A stretch of 64,000 nt of DNA from Eubacteriaceae bacterium. GTDB lineage: Bacteria > Bacillota > Clostridia > Eubacteriales > Eubacteriaceae. Shown in pieces: positions 7,458 through 18,153 of this stretch (positions are counted from its first letter, which is position 1; each line of letters opens with the position of its first letter). A program made the position numbers and the translations under genes. Location: contig JAFRBB010000056.1 in NCBI GenBank assembly GCA_017405085.1, positions 1 to 64,000 on the forward strand, in the 5' to 3' direction. A model generated the notes under the pieces. That model searched no databases and was not told the DNA's origin. It was given only the letters and a program-made list of their open reading frames with translations.

Positions 7458-8393
7458 TTAAAAATTGTCAAAAAAACCGATTTGCCGATTGATCCAGGAC
7501 ACCTGTTTGACGTCATGCACCCATTCATCTTCCCCCAATTGACCGATCAGTAATGGTGAACGCGGATCATGCCGCTTCATATTTTCCAATACAGCATGTC
7601 GGTCGACGTTGGCGTAACAATATCGACAAAAATGCTCGCAACTGTTATAAGCGCCGATATCACAAGACAAATAACAGCTGCAACCCTCGCGACTGGGCTT
7701 TAGCTTCGGAGCCTTCAGACGCTGTCCGATGGCTCTTTCATAATCCGAAATGGTCATGCATCCCGAGGCGTCCGCGCCGTAAGGCGCGAGGATATCCCCT
7801 TCCCCGCAGGTTTTGACGCGCATGCCATACTCAGACGCTATGGCAATCAACTGTCTGCCCAAACGGATCTTCACATTTTCCGGAACCGCTTTAGCCTCCG
7901 GAAAATATCGCCTAACCTTTGGATAAAGGTCGATAAAACTGATCACAACGGTATCTGTCGCGTTTTCTAAAAGCGATGCCATTTTTCGAAACGCTTTGAG
8001 ATGATACTCCTCGGTATATCGCTGTGTGAGGAAAATGGGATCATAACGCCAAATCACCGCTTTTTGACCTAACATTTGAGACAACAGCCGAAAGGATTCA
8101 ATGACTTTCCCGACTTCGGGAACGTTTGGTTCAATATCGCGTCCATATGGCGTCATCGTCACGGACCACACTTGTCCAAAGCCGTCAAGCAAATCCATAT
8201 ATGGCATCATGCTTTCCGGGTTTTTCGTACAAAAACCAATGACATCCACAACATTGGGATCCAAAAGATAACGGCTGACCTGTCCGGCGTTAAATGGATT
8301 ACGCACGCAAACAGTCCCCTCTTTTAACCGTGTCGCAAACCACTTGGCGTAAAACGCGGGAATATCTGTCCGCTGTCCCGTATTGATAATCAT
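7458..8393 (-). CDS. DUF1848 family protein
   Basis: A 311-residue protein of the DUF1848 family. It starts with MIINTGQRTDIPAFYA and ends with a cysteine-rich module (GCSCYLSCDIGAY, then EHFCRYCYAN), where CxxCYAN recalls spore-photoproduct-lyase-like or radical SAM-type Fe-S sites. Family function is not established. The start at 8393 is preferred to the upstream ATG because GGGAG lies about 8 bases ahead. The gene stands alone, between the kinase operon and a 280-base gap. Confidence 0.88.
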   Translation of the reverse strand: MIINTGQRTDIPAFYAKWFATRLKEGTVCVRNPFNAGQVSRYLLDPNVVDVIGFCTKNPESMMPYMDLLDGFGQVWSVTMTPYGRDIEPNVPEVGKVIESFRLLSQMLGQKAVIWRYDPIFLTQRYTEEYHLKAFRKMASLLENATDTVVISFIDLYPKVRRYFPEAKAVPENVKIRLGRQLIAIASEYGMRVKTCGEGDILAPYGADASGCMTISDYERAIGQRLKAPKLKPSREGCSCYLSCDIGAYNSCEHFCRYCYANVDRHAVLENMKRHDPRSPLLIGQLGEDEWVHDVKQVSWINRQIGFFDNF

Positions 8394-8673
8394 CTTTAAC
8401 TCCCGCCTTTCCGACATTCCGCAAAACGACCTGCCCCGAGACCAACAAAACAGAAATCACCTGGGGTCCGAAAAACCTTTCGGTTTCTGTGTCCAATCAG
8501 ACACGATCGACAAATATGACCAACGCGTTTATCAACACATTGGCCATACAGTTTGTCTCTCAAATCGTTATGATTGATCAATGATTGGACAAATTCTCAT
8601 TCTAAAAATATAAAACAATCAATAGATAGATGCATTAAAGACATTTTCTTGCGGCAATCATCAAGGGAGAGTT
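8394..8673. other. Intergenic region, nothing supported
   Basis: Between the DUF1848 and rnhA genes. Overlapping short frames on the minus strand contain a CRSC peptide but have no ribosome-binding site or recognisable domain. No promoter or hairpin stands out. Confidence 0.4.
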
Positions 8674-9153
8674 CTAAACCCCGCCGACTTGCTCCGCCTC
8701 ATCCATCGCTTCATTGACCAGCGCGTCGGCGCGGGCGTTCAGCGCGTCATCGGAATGCCCCTTGACCTTCACAAAACGCACCCGGTGCCGCCGCGTCAGT
8801 TCATCGAGCCGCATCCAAAGCTCACGGTTCTTCAGCTCTCCCGCTTTCCCGCGATGATAGCCCTTGGCGCGCCAGCCGTCCACCCATCCTTGATTAAAGG
8901 CATTGACCACATAAGCCGAATCACTGTGGACCGTGACGTCGCAAGGCGTTTTGAGCATCGACAGCGCCTCAATCACCGCCGTCAACTCCATTTGATTGTT
9001 GGTCGTATCCCGATAGGCCCGCTTGAACTCCTTGCGGTAATTCGCCGCGGGATAGAGCAAAACGCCGCCGATGGCGCCGAGGCTCGGGCCTTCCTGCCCG
9101 TTGCCCCGGCAGCCGCCGTCGGTATAAATGATCACTTCTTTCATCGCCATCAT
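8674..9153 (-). CDS. rnhA: Ribonuclease HI
   Basis: About 159 residues, the normal length for bacterial RNase HI, which removes the RNA strand of RNA-DNA hybrids. The catalytic acidic residues lie in IIYTDGGCRGNG (Asp), NNQMELTAVIEAL (Glu), VHSDSAYVVNAFNQGWV (Asp) and VKGHSDDALNARADALV (His/Asp). The basic protrusion WRAKGYHRGKAGELKNRELW is also present. Three in-frame ATG codons occur within ten bases at 9153-9144, so the exact start is open; the last gives MKEVIIYTDGG. It lies 12 bases after leuS and is probably co-transcribed with it. Confidence 0.95.
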   Translation of the reverse strand: MMAMKEVIIYTDGGCRGNGQEGPSLGAIGGVLLYPAANYRKEFKRAYRDTTNNQMELTAVIEALSMLKTPCDVTVHSDSAYVVNAFNQGWVDGWRAKGYHRGKAGELKNRELWMRLDELTRRHRVRFVKVKGHSDDALNARADALVNEAMDEAEQVGGV

Positions 9154-9165
9154 GAACCCGCTTGA

Positions 9166-11580
9166 TTATTTCACAACGAGGTTAAAAATGCGGCCCGGCA
9201 CAAAAATCTCTTTCACGACTTTTTTGCCTTCCGTAAAGCGCGCGATATTCTCGTTTTGGAAAGCCAGTTCCTTCGCGAGAGCCACATCGGCATCCGCGGG
9301 CATCGTGATGCGCCCCCGGACCTTGCCGTTGACCTGCACGGCCATTTCCATCACGGCGTCAACGGTTTTGGCTTCGTCATAATCCGGCCACGGCGCGTCA
9401 TGGAGCATCCCCGGCAACCCGACAATCTGCCAAAGCTCTTCCGTGATATGAGGCGCCACGGGATAAAGGAGCTTTAACATCGTCGCGTATTCCCCTTTCG
9501 TCACACTGCCCTTGGCACTGAGATCATTGACCAGACTCATCAGCGCGGCGATCGCCGTGTTAAACTTCATCGCCTCATAATCCTCCGAGACTTTCTTGAT
9601 GGTCTTGTGCATCGCGCTTTCCAGTTCAGCGGAAAACCCGTCGCCCTCGGTCACATTGTCCTGCATTTTCCAAATGCGCTCCAGGAAACGCCGGCATCCC
9701 TTGGTGCCGTTTTCCGACCAAGGCGCCGGTTTTTCATAATCACCGATGAACATGATATAGGTTCTCAGGGTGTCCGCGCCGTATTCATCAATGATGTCGT
9801 TGGGATTGACCACATTACCCTTGGATTTAGACATCTTTTCCCCGTCTTCCCCAAGAATCAAGCCTTGAACCGTCCGTTTGGCATAAGGTTCTTTCGTTGG
9901 TACGACACCGATGTCATAGAGGAATTGATGCCAAAAACGCGAATACAGCAAATGGCGCGTCACGTGTTCCATGCCGCCGTTGTACCAATCGACGGGCAAC
10001 CAATATTTCAGTTTATCGGGATCGCCGATAGCCTGGTCATTGTGGGGATCGATATACCGCAGATAATACCAGCTGGAACCTGCCCACTGGGGCATCGTGT
10101 CGGTTTCACGCTTGGCGGGACCGCCGCAATGGGGACAGGTGGTGTTCACCCAATCGGTCATATCAGCCAGCGGCGACTCACCGGTGTCTGTCGGTTCATA
10201 GCTTTTGACATCGGGCAATTTGACCGGCAAATCCGCCTCGGGCACCGGCACCATGCCGCAGGTCGGGCAATGCACAATGGGAATCGGCTCTCCCCAATAG
10301 CGTTGACGGTTAAAAGCCCAGTCCTTCATTTTATAATTAACGGTCTTTTTGCCCAGACCCTTTTCTTCCAGATAAGCGATCATCTTGTTGATGGCATCCT
10401 TCACCGAAAGACCGTTTAAAAAGCCGGAGTTCACCATTTCGCCGTGATCCACATCGGTATAAGCCGCCTCGTCAACATCACCGCCTTTGATGACCTCGAT
10501 AATCGGCAAATCAAACTTTTTCGCGAATTCCCAGTCCCGGGTATCGTGGGCCGGCACAGCCATAATCGCGCCGGTACCGTAACCCATCATGACATAATCG
10601 GCGATAAAAATCGGAATGGGCTTGCCGGTGACCGGATTGACACAGCGAACCCCTTCGAGCTTCACCCCGGTTTTATCCTTGGCCAGCTGCACCCGCTCAA
10701 ATTCCGTTTTATGGGTGGCCGCCTGTTGATAGGCCCGAACGGCGTCAAGGTTGGTGATCTCCGACGCGAGGGTCTCCAAAATCGGATGCTCCGGCGCGAT
10801 CACCATAAACGTGGCGCCGAACATCGTATCCGGACGCGTGGTAAACACCCGAAGGGCGAGATCATCGTGCCCCTCAATGGCAAAATCCGCTTCAGCCCCC
10901 ACGGATTTACCGATCCAGTTTTCCTGTTCCAGTTTAATCCGCGGCAGATAATCCACATCTTTCAAGCCGGCCAACAGCTTTTCCGCATAGTCCCGGATTT
11001 TTAAAAACCAAACATCCTTTTCCATCTGAACCACGTCGGAACCGCAGCGATCGCATTTGCCGTCGCGGAAATCCTCATTGGCCAAAACCACTTTGCAGCC
11101 CTTGCAGAAATTGACATACGTATGATCGCGATAAGCCAGGCCATGTTTGAACAATTGCAGAAAAATCCATTGCGTCCATTTGTAATAATCGGGATCCGTC
11201 GTATCGATTTCAGCGTCCCAATCAAAAGAATAGCCAATGGCTTTGAGTTGTTTCGTAAAGACCTCAATGTTGTGATCCGTCACCTGTCTGGGGTGCTGCC
11301 CCGTTTGGATGGCGTAATTTTCCGTCGGCAGCCCAAAAGCGTCCCATCCGATGGGAAAAAGCACATTGTAGCCCTGCATTCTGCGCTTGCGGGAAATGAC
11401 CTCCATCGAGGTATAGGCCCGGACGTGTCCCACGTGCAGGCCGGCGCCGGATGGATAAGGAAACTCCACCAAACCGTAAAATTTGGGACGTTTCATATCG
11501 CTGTCAACGGCGAACGTCTTGTGATCCTCCCAATATTTTTGCCATTTCTTTTCAATCTGATCGTGATTGTATCGCTCCAT
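9166..11580 (-). CDS. leuS: Leucyl-tRNA synthetase
   Basis: An 804-residue class I aminoacyl-tRNA synthetase. The HIGH motif appears as PYPSGAGLHVGHVRAYTS, and the KMSKS motif as GEDGEKMSKSKGN. The CP1 editing domain contains TTRPDTMFGATFMVIAPEH and the zinc ribbons CKGC...CDRC and CPTC/CPHC. The ATG at 11580 follows GGAGG; the upstream extension of the frame has no support. No T-box leader precedes it, which is notable because many Firmicutes leuS genes have one. Confidence 0.97.
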   Translation of the reverse strand: MERYNHDQIEKKWQKYWEDHKTFAVDSDMKRPKFYGLVEFPYPSGAGLHVGHVRAYTSMEVISRKRRMQGYNVLFPIGWDAFGLPTENYAIQTGQHPRQVTDHNIEVFTKQLKAIGYSFDWDAEIDTTDPDYYKWTQWIFLQLFKHGLAYRDHTYVNFCKGCKVVLANEDFRDGKCDRCGSDVVQMEKDVWFLKIRDYAEKLLAGLKDVDYLPRIKLEQENWIGKSVGAEADFAIEGHDDLALRVFTTRPDTMFGATFMVIAPEHPILETLASEITNLDAVRAYQQAATHKTEFERVQLAKDKTGVKLEGVRCVNPVTGKPIPIFIADYVMMGYGTGAIMAVPAHDTRDWEFAKKFDLPIIEVIKGGDVDEAAYTDVDHGEMVNSGFLNGLSVKDAINKMIAYLEEKGLGKKTVNYKMKDWAFNRQRYWGEPIPIVHCPTCGMVPVPEADLPVKLPDVKSYEPTDTGESPLADMTDWVNTTCPHCGGPAKRETDTMPQWAGSSWYYLRYIDPHNDQAIGDPDKLKYWLPVDWYNGGMEHVTRHLLYSRFWHQFLYDIGVVPTKEPYAKRTVQGLILGEDGEKMSKSKGNVVNPNDIIDEYGADTLRTYIMFIGDYEKPAPWSENGTKGCRRFLERIWKMQDNVTEGDGFSAELESAMHKTIKKVSEDYEAMKFNTAIAALMSLVNDLSAKGSVTKGEYATMLKLLYPVAPHITEELWQIVGLPGMLHDAPWPDYDEAKTVDAVMEMAVQVNGKVRGRITMPADADVALAKELAFQNENIARFTEGKKVVKEIFVPGRIFNLVVK

Positions 11581-11751
11581 ATGATCCTCCGTATAAAGTA
11601 TGGAATAAATTGATATAATTAAAACACATAGACGTAAATCTTTATCAAAAATTCTTGCCATATGTGACAAATTACTGTACAAACGACAATCTTAATAATG
11701 AATATTTAAATTATAAAGATGGTTATTAACAGTGTCAAATACTTTTATGCT

Positions 11752-12333
11752 TCAACCGGCGAAATGAAAGACAATGCCGATGACCGCCGAAATCCCGATA
11801 AACACAATCGGATGCAAATCCTTTGCCTTCGGCACAAAATTCGTGATGACAAACAAAATGGCCGCCAACACAATCACCTTCACATTGGCGGACCCAAGGA
11901 AGGCGGTGAGGTCACCGTTAAATTCAGACGTAAACATCGCCAGCATCATGACGCCGAGTCCCGCGGAAGCGATCAACCCCACGGACGCGGGCCGGATTCC
12001 GTAAAAAGCGGCCTGAACGGTTTTGTTATCCTTAAAAGCCGATAAAAATTGGTAAACGATCAAAATGACGATGATGGACGGCGCGACCAGACTAAGCGTC
12101 GCGAGAATCGCTCCCGGCACACCGGCCGATGTAAAGCCGACATACGTCGCCATGTTCACCCCCATCGGTCCCGGCGTCGATTCCGAAACGGCAATCATAT
12201 CCGCCAGATCCGCTTGGGTAAACCACCCCGTGGATCTGCCGATCTCAGCCAAAAAGGGAATGGTCGCCAGGCCGCCGCCGATGGCAAACAACCCCGTTTT
12301 AAAAAACTCAATACATAAGTTAAGATAAATCAT
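11752..12333 (-). CDS. Chromate transporter, short-chain CHR subunit (second)
   Basis: A 193-residue integral membrane protein with the CHR motif FFKTGLFAIGGGLATIPFLAEI near the N-terminus and PGPMGVNMATYVGF after it. Five or six hydrophobic segments follow. Short CHR proteins occur as adjacent gene pairs that together form one transporter of opposite-topology halves. This gene overlaps the upstream partner by four bases (ATGA), so they are co-translated. The annotated role is chromate/sulfate transport; in anaerobes the true substrate is uncertain. Confidence 0.9.
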   Translation of the reverse strand: MIYLNLCIEFFKTGLFAIGGGLATIPFLAEIGRSTGWFTQADLADMIAVSESTPGPMGVNMATYVGFTSAGVPGAILATLSLVAPSIIVILIVYQFLSAFKDNKTVQAAFYGIRPASVGLIASAGLGVMMLAMFTSEFNGDLTAFLGSANVKVIVLAAILFVITNFVPKAKDLHPIVFIGISAVIGIVFHFAG

Positions 12334-12863
12334 ATCCTTTTCGACTCCAGTGTTTTAATGAGAATGCCCAAAATGAGCGCGGCCATCACAAAAACAATCG
12401 GGCTCACATCAACGGCAAAGGATAAAACGGCCGTCAGCGCGAAAATGGCGGCCGTCCAGCCGTCCACCACCGCTGATTTCACCAGCTTCACCGTCGCGTT
12501 TAAAATGAGCACGCACACACAAGCCCGAATGCCCGAAAAAGCGTTTTTCACCACCGGTAAATCCGCGAAATTCTGGATGAGACCGGCAATGATCGTAATG
12601 ATGATAATCGACGGGGCGACAACCCCCAGCGTCGCCACAATCGCGCCGATGATGCCGCCGTTTTTTCGCCCGATAAAAGTTGACGTATTCACGGCAATGA
12701 CCCCGGGCGTACACTGGCCGATCGCAAAATAATCCAGGAGTTCCTCCTCCGTGGCCCAACCCTTGTTGTCGACAATTTCCCGCTGAAGAATCGGAAGCAT
12801 CGCGTATCCTCCGCCGAAAGTCATAATGCCAACCTTAAAAAAAGTAATAAAAAGTTCTAACAT
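12330..12863 (-). CDS. Chromate transporter, short-chain CHR subunit (first)
   Basis: A 177-residue membrane protein with the CHR signature FFKVGIMTFGGGYAMLPILQREIV and FAIGQCTPGVIAVNTSTFIG. It is the N-terminal partner of the overlapping second CHR gene. GAGGTAAAATATG supplies the ribosome-binding site. The repeat-rich gap upstream separates it from uvrA. Confidence 0.9.
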   Translation of the reverse strand: MLELFITFFKVGIMTFGGGYAMLPILQREIVDNKGWATEEELLDYFAIGQCTPGVIAVNTSTFIGRKNGGIIGAIVATLGVVAPSIIIITIIAGLIQNFADLPVVKNAFSGIRACVCVLILNATVKLVKSAVVDGWTAAIFALTAVLSFAVDVSPIVFVMAALILGILIKTLESKRI

Positions 12864-12889
12864 ATTTTACCTCAAAAACCAAACTGAGC

Positions 12890-13266
12890 CCAAAAAGGCT
12901 CGCCAATGAATGATGAATGTGTCATCGTCTCTCGCAGATGACGCAGATAATCGCAGATCAATAATTTTATATTCATTTCTTAATCTGTGTGAATCTGCGT
13001 GATCAGCGAGAAAACTGCCCAAAAATGGATAACGAAAAGTTCTGCTCCGAAGGGTGACTTAAGTGACGATCCAAGAACGCAAGTGAAACGCAGCGTGATT
13101 GGCATATCGGAACTTATCCGTAGCGAAGCGGAGTGTGAGGGTGGGGTGCGCCGATAGGCGCTCAAGGACAGCCAAAAACCTCACAAAGCACACCGACCCA
13201 AAAGCCGGACCCAAAAATCCAATCAGAAACTCAGCTCGGCTGAGTTTCTACCAGAATCATTCATCA
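12890..13266. repeat. Mosaic intergenic repeat, second large copy
   Basis: This stretch repeats the order of blocks seen at 2880-3235: a CTCTCGCAGAT...GCGAGAAAA segment (12917-13015), an AAGTGACGATCCAAGAAC...GCGAAGCGGAGTGTGA segment (13070-13140) and GAAACTCAGC-N3-GCTGAGTTTC at 13226-13248 followed by TACCAGAATCATTCATCATCA. It ends directly at the uvrA stop. No gene is supported within it. Confidence 0.75.
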
Positions 13267-16080
13267 TCAATCTAGCATCGCCCTCAGATACTGACCGGTA
13301 AAAGACGCGGGATTTTCCGCGACTTCCTCCGGCGTTCCCGCGGCAACCACCGTACCGCCGCCGTCTCCTCCTTCGGGGCCCAGATCAATGATATAATCCG
13401 CCACCTTAATCACGTCAAGCTGATGCTCAATGACCACAACGGTATTGCCCGTATCCGCGAGCTTCTGCAAAATCGCAATCAACCGAGCCACGTCATCCAT
13501 ATGCAGCCCCGTTGTCGGCTCATCCAAAATATACATCGTTTTGCCGGTACTGCGTTTGGAAAGCTCCGTCGCGAGCTTAATGCGCTGCGCTTCCCCGCCG
13601 GAAAGCTCCGTCGACGGCTGCCCGAGCTTAATATAACCGAGTCCGACATCCGAAAGCGTCTGAATTTTATTTTTAATCGACGGCAAATGCTCAAAAAACG
13701 CCAGCGCCTCATCCACCGTCATATCGAGGACATCGGCAATATTTTTGCCTTTATACTTCACCTCAAGGGTCTCCCGATTGTAGCGCTTACCGCCGCAAAC
13801 TTCACAGGGTACATAGACATCCGGAAGAAAATGCATTTCGATGCGCAAGATGCCGTCACCCCGGCAGGTTTCGCAGCGGCCGCCTTTCACATTGAAGCTA
13901 AACCGCCCTTTTTGATAGCCTCTCGATTTGGCCTCATTGGTTTGGGCAAACAAATCGCGGATCAGATCAAAAAGGCCTGTATACGTCGCGGGATTCGACC
14001 GGGGAGAACGGCCGATGGGCGCCTGATCAATGGCGATGATCTTATCAATCTCATCGGTTCCGAGCATTTTTTTGTGTTTCCCCGGACGCCGGTAGCTCTG
14101 ATAGAGCTTTCGGGCGATGCCGTTGTACAAAATCTCGTTGACCAGCGTGCTTTTACCGGAGCCTGAGACCCCGGTCACCAAAATGAGCTTGCCGAGCGGA
14201 AAATCAACATCAATGTTTTTCAGATTGTTTTCCGCCGCGCCGATGACAGAGACGACTTTACCATTGCCTTTCCGTCGTTCTTTGGGAACGGGAATGGATT
14301 TTCTCCCCGAAAGATAAGCCCCGGTCACCGACGCCTCGCAGGCTTTAACCGCCTCAATATCCCCGGCCACGATGACCTCTCCGCCGTGAACGCCGGCCGC
14401 GGGACCAATATCCACAATATAATCAGCCTCGGCCATGGTCTCCTCATCGTGCTCGACCACAATCAGGCTGTTGCCGATGTCCGTCAAATGCCTGAGAGAA
14501 TCCAAAAGCTTGCGGTTATCCCGCTGATGAAGGCCGATACTCGGCTCATCGAGAACATAAAGCACCCCGGTCAAACCGGTGCCGATTTGCGTCGCCAAAC
14601 GAATGCGCTGAGACTCACCGCCGGACAACGTGCCCGCGCTTCTCGACAGCGTCAAATAGTCAAGTCCCACATCGGCAAGGAACCGCAAGCGGCTGTCAAT
14701 TTCGTTGAAAATCAGCTTGCCGACAAGCTGTTCATGTTCCGATAAAGTGTTCCGGATGTCGCCGAAAAACGAGATCAGCTCTTTTACAGACATCTCCGTC
14801 AGCTCAATGATGTTGCGGCCGGCAACCGTCACCGCCAGACTTGTCGGGTTCAGCCTTTTGCCATGACAATCGGGGCACGGGATTTCCGCCATATACCGCT
14901 CGATAAATCCCCGCATCGTGTCGGATTTGGTCTCTTTAAAACGGCGCTCCATATTGTTGATCAGCCCTTCGAAAGTCGAGGTATACGTCCCTTGAAACTT
15001 CCCGTTGTAGGTAATCTCCATCGGATCCTTCGATCCGTAAAACAGCTCATCCATAAAAGCGGAAGGCGCCTCGTCAAGGGGCGTATCCAGGGTGATGCCG
15101 TGTTTTTTCGCGAGCATGTCGATCATATGAACCAGAATTTTATTCTCGTTTTTCAAACCGAAAAACTTAATCGCTCCCCCATTGACCGAAAGCCCTCTGT
15201 CGGGAATCAGACGATCAGGATCGATCTTTTTATAAAACCCGAGGCCGTTGCAAGTCGGGCACATCCCGAATGGATTATTAAAAGAAAAACTCCGAGGCTC
15301 CGGCGTCGGCATCGAAATCCCGCAATCCGGACAGGACAGCTTTTCGCTGTAAAGGGTGCTTTCTCCCCCGATCACCTGACATTTCATCAGGCCGTCCGAA
15401 AGCTTCAGCGCCGTCTCAACGGAATCCGTCAGGCGCTTTTTCATGTTCTCTTTTTTCTTCAGGCGGTCGACGACGATGTCAATGTGATGCTTGATGTTCT
15501 TATTTAAATCAAAATCCTCGGAAAAATCGCGCATTTCCCCGTCGATGATGACTCTGACAAAACCGGCGCGTTTATACTGAGATAGAATCTTTTGATGTTT
15601 GCCTTTCTCGCCGCGAACCACCGGCGCCAAAATCATAAACTTGGTCCCGTCGTCCATCTTTAAAACAGCATCGACAATTTGATCGATGCTTTGGGCGCGG
15701 ATGGGTTTCCCGCATTTCGGACAATGGGGAATGCCGATGCGGGCGTAAAGCAGCCTGAAATAATCATAGATTTCGGTGACGGTTCCCACCGTGGAACGGG
15801 GATTGCGATTGGTCGTCTTTTGATCAATGGCGATGGCCGGCGAAAGCCCCTCGATTTTGTCCACAAGGGGCTTTTGATTATTTCCGAGAAATTGTCTCGC
15901 GTAGGACGACAAAGACTCCATATATCTGCGCTGACCCTCGGCGTAAATCGTGTCGAAAGCCAAAGAGGATTTACCGGATCCGCTGACCCCCGTAAAAACG
16001 ACCAGTTGATCTTTGGGAATGGTTAAGTCAATGTTTTTGAGATTGTGTTCCTTCGCTCCGGAAATGGAGATTGTTTTCAT
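13267..16080 (-). CDS. uvrA: Excinuclease ABC subunit A
   Basis: A 937-residue nucleotide-excision-repair ATPase that finds damage and loads UvrB. The first ABC module has [20 protein letters not shown], a zinc module [20 protein letters not shown]...CPTC, and [16 protein letters not shown]. The second has [17 protein letters not shown], the C-terminal zinc finger [19 protein letters not shown]...CEVC and [15 protein letters not shown]. Length and order are standard. The start overlaps the uvrB stop (ATGA) behind GAAGG, so repair subunits are made together. Confidence 0.98.
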   Translation of the reverse strand: MKTISISGAKEHNLKNIDLTIPKDQLVVFTGVSGSGKSSLAFDTIYAEGQRRYMESLSSYARQFLGNNQKPLVDKIEGLSPAIAIDQKTTNRNPRSTVGTVTEIYDYFRLLYARIGIPHCPKCGKPIRAQSIDQIVDAVLKMDDGTKFMILAPVVRGEKGKHQKILSQYKRAGFVRVIIDGEMRDFSEDFDLNKNIKHHIDIVVDRLKKKENMKKRLTDSVETALKLSDGLMKCQVIGGESTLYSEKLSCPDCGISMPTPEPRSFSFNNPFGMCPTCNGLGFYKKIDPDRLIPDRGLSVNGGAIKFFGLKNENKILVHMIDMLAKKHGITLDTPLDEAPSAFMDELFYGSKDPMEITYNGKFQGTYTSTFEGLINNMERRFKETKSDTMRGFIERYMAEIPCPDCHGKRLNPTSLAVTVAGRNIIELTEMSVKELISFFGDIRNTLSEHEQLVGKLIFNEIDSRLRFLADVGLDYLTLSRSAGTLSGGESQRIRLATQIGTGLTGVLYVLDEPSIGLHQRDNRKLLDSLRHLTDIGNSLIVVEHDEETMAEADYIVDIGPAAGVHGGEVIVAGDIEAVKACEASVTGAYLSGRKSIPVPKERRKGNGKVVSVIGAAENNLKNIDVDFPLGKLILVTGVSGSGKSTLVNEILYNGIARKLYQSYRRPGKHKKMLGTDEIDKIIAIDQAPIGRSPRSNPATYTGLFDLIRDLFAQTNEAKSRGYQKGRFSFNVKGGRCETCRGDGILRIEMHFLPDVYVPCEVCGGKRYNRETLEVKYKGKNIADVLDMTVDEALAFFEHLPSIKNKIQTLSDVGLGYIKLGQPSTELSGGEAQRIKLATELSKRSTGKTMYILDEPTTGLHMDDVARLIAILQKLADTGNTVVVIEHQLDVIKVADYIIDLGPEGGDGGGTVVAAGTPEEVAENPASFTGQYLRAMLD

Positions 16081-18056
16081 GAATGACCTTCTTTTTTCTG
16101 AATTTTTCGGATTTGATCTCTGTATTCGGCAGCCTTTTCAAACTCGAGATTGGCAGCCGCCTCAAGCATCAGACGATGCAGCGTTTTCAGATCCGGCATC
16201 GCCTCATCGGCTTTGTTACCGGCGGCGCCGAAGGGTTCGACATCCTCTGCAACCTTGGTAACCTCAATGGCCGCGTGAATATCTTTGCTGACAGACCGCG
16301 GAACAATATGATGCGCGAAGTTATAGGCCTGCTGAATTTTTCTTCGGCGCTCCGTCTCGTCAATGGCTCTGCGCATGGAGCCGGTGATTTGATCCGCGTA
16401 CATCACCACATGGCCGTCGACATTGCGGGCCGCCCGCCCGATGGTCTGCACCAGCGAGGTTTCCGAGCGCAAATACCCTTCTTTATCGGCGTCCAAAATG
16501 GCAATCAGACCGACTTCGGGCAAATCCAGACCTTCACGAAGCAGATTGATGCCCACCAACACGTCAAACTTCCCAAGACGCAAATCCCTGAGAATCTCGG
16601 TCCGTTCGATGGTCGCGATATCCGAATGGAGATAGCGGACCCGCACGTCGTTTTCGTCCAAATAATCCGTCAAATCCTCTGCCATTTTTTTGGTTAAAGT
16701 CGTAATCAGCACGCGATTGCCCTGGGCGACCGTCTTGTGAATTTCACCGAGCAAATCGTCAATCTGCCCTTTGATCGGCCGGACATCAATGGGCGGGTCC
16801 ACCAGTCCCGTCGGGCGAATTAGCTGCTCAACGACCTGCTGCGTGTGTTCTTTTTCATAGGGACCCGGCGTCGCCGTCGTAAAAACAATTTGATTGATTT
16901 TCCCTTCAAATTCATCAAAGGTCAGCGGACGGTTATCATAGGCCGAAGGCAGACGGAATCCAAAATCCACCAGATTTTTTTTCCGGGAACGGTCCCCCGC
17001 GGACATGCCGCCGATTTGCGGAATCGACACGTGGGATTCATCGGCAATCATCAAAAAATCATCGGGGAAATAATCAATCAGCGTATAGGGCGGACTCCCG
17101 GCCGGAACGCCGTTGATATACCGGGTATAATTTTCAATCCCGGTGCAATACCCCATCTCCTGAAGCATTTCAAGATCATAATTGGTCCGCTGCAAAATAC
17201 GCTGAGCCTCGACAAGCTGATCGTGTTCGATAAAATAATTGTAACGCTCGCCAAGCTCTTTTCGAATCCCGACTATCGCCGTTTCAAGCTTATCCGGTGT
17301 CGTCGTATAATGCGATGCCGGAAAAATGGAAATATGGCTGAGCTCACCGGTAATCTCCCCGGTGATGGTATTGATTTCGGTGATGCGCTCAATTTCATCA
17401 TCAAAAAACTCCAGACGGACAGCATTGCCCGACGATGCCGCGGGATATATTTCCAAAACGTCACCCCGCACGCGAAAGGTGTTTCGCTCGAAGGCAATAT
17501 CGTTACGTATATACTGAATATCTACCAATTTGCGGATAATGTCATCGCGGTCCTTCTGCATGCCGGGCCGCAAAGAGAGCACCAAATTCTCATAGTCAAT
17601 CGGAGAGCCCAAACCGTAAATACAGGAAACCGACGCGATAATAATCACATCCCGCCGCTCAAAAAGCGCCGCCGTTGCCGAATGGCGCAATTTGTCAATT
17701 TCATCATTGATCGACGCGTCCTTTTCGATATACAAATCCCGATTGGGCACATAAGCTTCCGGCTGATAATAGTCGTAATAGGACACAAAATACTCAACGG
17801 CGTTATCCGGAAAAAAACTCCGGAATTCATTGTAAAGCTGAGCGGCCAGGGTTTTATTGTGGGCGATGACCAGCGTCGGTTTTTGCACCGCTTCGATGAC
17901 CTTCGCCATCGTATAGGTTTTACCGGAGCCCGTCACGCCGAGCAGCGTCTGATATTTTAAACCGTCATGAATCCCTTTTGAAATTTTATCGATCGCCTGT
18001 CCCTGATCACCCATCGGCTCAAAATCGGAGACAACTTTAAAAGGCCTGTCAATCAT
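16077..18056 (-). CDS. uvrB: Excinuclease ABC subunit B
   Basis: A 659-residue DNA helicase-like repair subunit. Walker A is [16 protein letters not shown], the beta-hairpin region is [20 protein letters not shown], and the helicase motifs include [25 protein letters not shown] and QTIGRAARN. The C-terminal UVR domain ([25 protein letters not shown]) binds UvrC. The ATG at 18056 lies six bases after GGAGG; the TTG before it is less likely. It is the first gene of a uvrB-uvrA operon. Confidence 0.98.
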   Translation of the reverse strand: MIDRPFKVVSDFEPMGDQGQAIDKISKGIHDGLKYQTLLGVTGSGKTYTMAKVIEAVQKPTLVIAHNKTLAAQLYNEFRSFFPDNAVEYFVSYYDYYQPEAYVPNRDLYIEKDASINDEIDKLRHSATAALFERRDVIIIASVSCIYGLGSPIDYENLVLSLRPGMQKDRDDIIRKLVDIQYIRNDIAFERNTFRVRGDVLEIYPAASSGNAVRLEFFDDEIERITEINTITGEITGELSHISIFPASHYTTTPDKLETAIVGIRKELGERYNYFIEHDQLVEAQRILQRTNYDLEMLQEMGYCTGIENYTRYINGVPAGSPPYTLIDYFPDDFLMIADESHVSIPQIGGMSAGDRSRKKNLVDFGFRLPSAYDNRPLTFDEFEGKINQIVFTTATPGPYEKEHTQQVVEQLIRPTGLVDPPIDVRPIKGQIDDLLGEIHKTVAQGNRVLITTLTKKMAEDLTDYLDENDVRVRYLHSDIATIERTEILRDLRLGKFDVLVGINLLREGLDLPEVGLIAILDADKEGYLRSETSLVQTIGRAARNVDGHVVMYADQITGSMRRAIDETERRRKIQQAYNFAHHIVPRSVSKDIHAAIEVTKVAEDVEPFGAAGNKADEAMPDLKTLHRLMLEAAANLEFEKAAEYRDQIRKIQKKEGHS

Positions 18057-18153
18057 CAAAAACCTCCGCTATGGTATCAATCATATGTATTCCCTCAAAC
18101 CCGCTTATATCAAGCCGACTTCACACCATAAGGCAACATTCCGCTTCACACCG

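Noticed and set aside
8396-8581. Minus-strand frame with a CRSC motif upstream of the DUF1848 gene
   Set aside because: It overlaps another equally open frame and lacks a start signal; the peptide matches no family that could be recognised.
11581-11751. T-box riboswitch before leuS
   Set aside because: No GGTGG/TGGN antiterminator core, no specifier loop and no terminator hairpin were found.
13891-14166. Long plus-strand frames inside uvrA, groEL, leuS and icd-like genes
   Set aside because: These are antisense shadows of strongly coding minus-strand genes with no start signals of their own.
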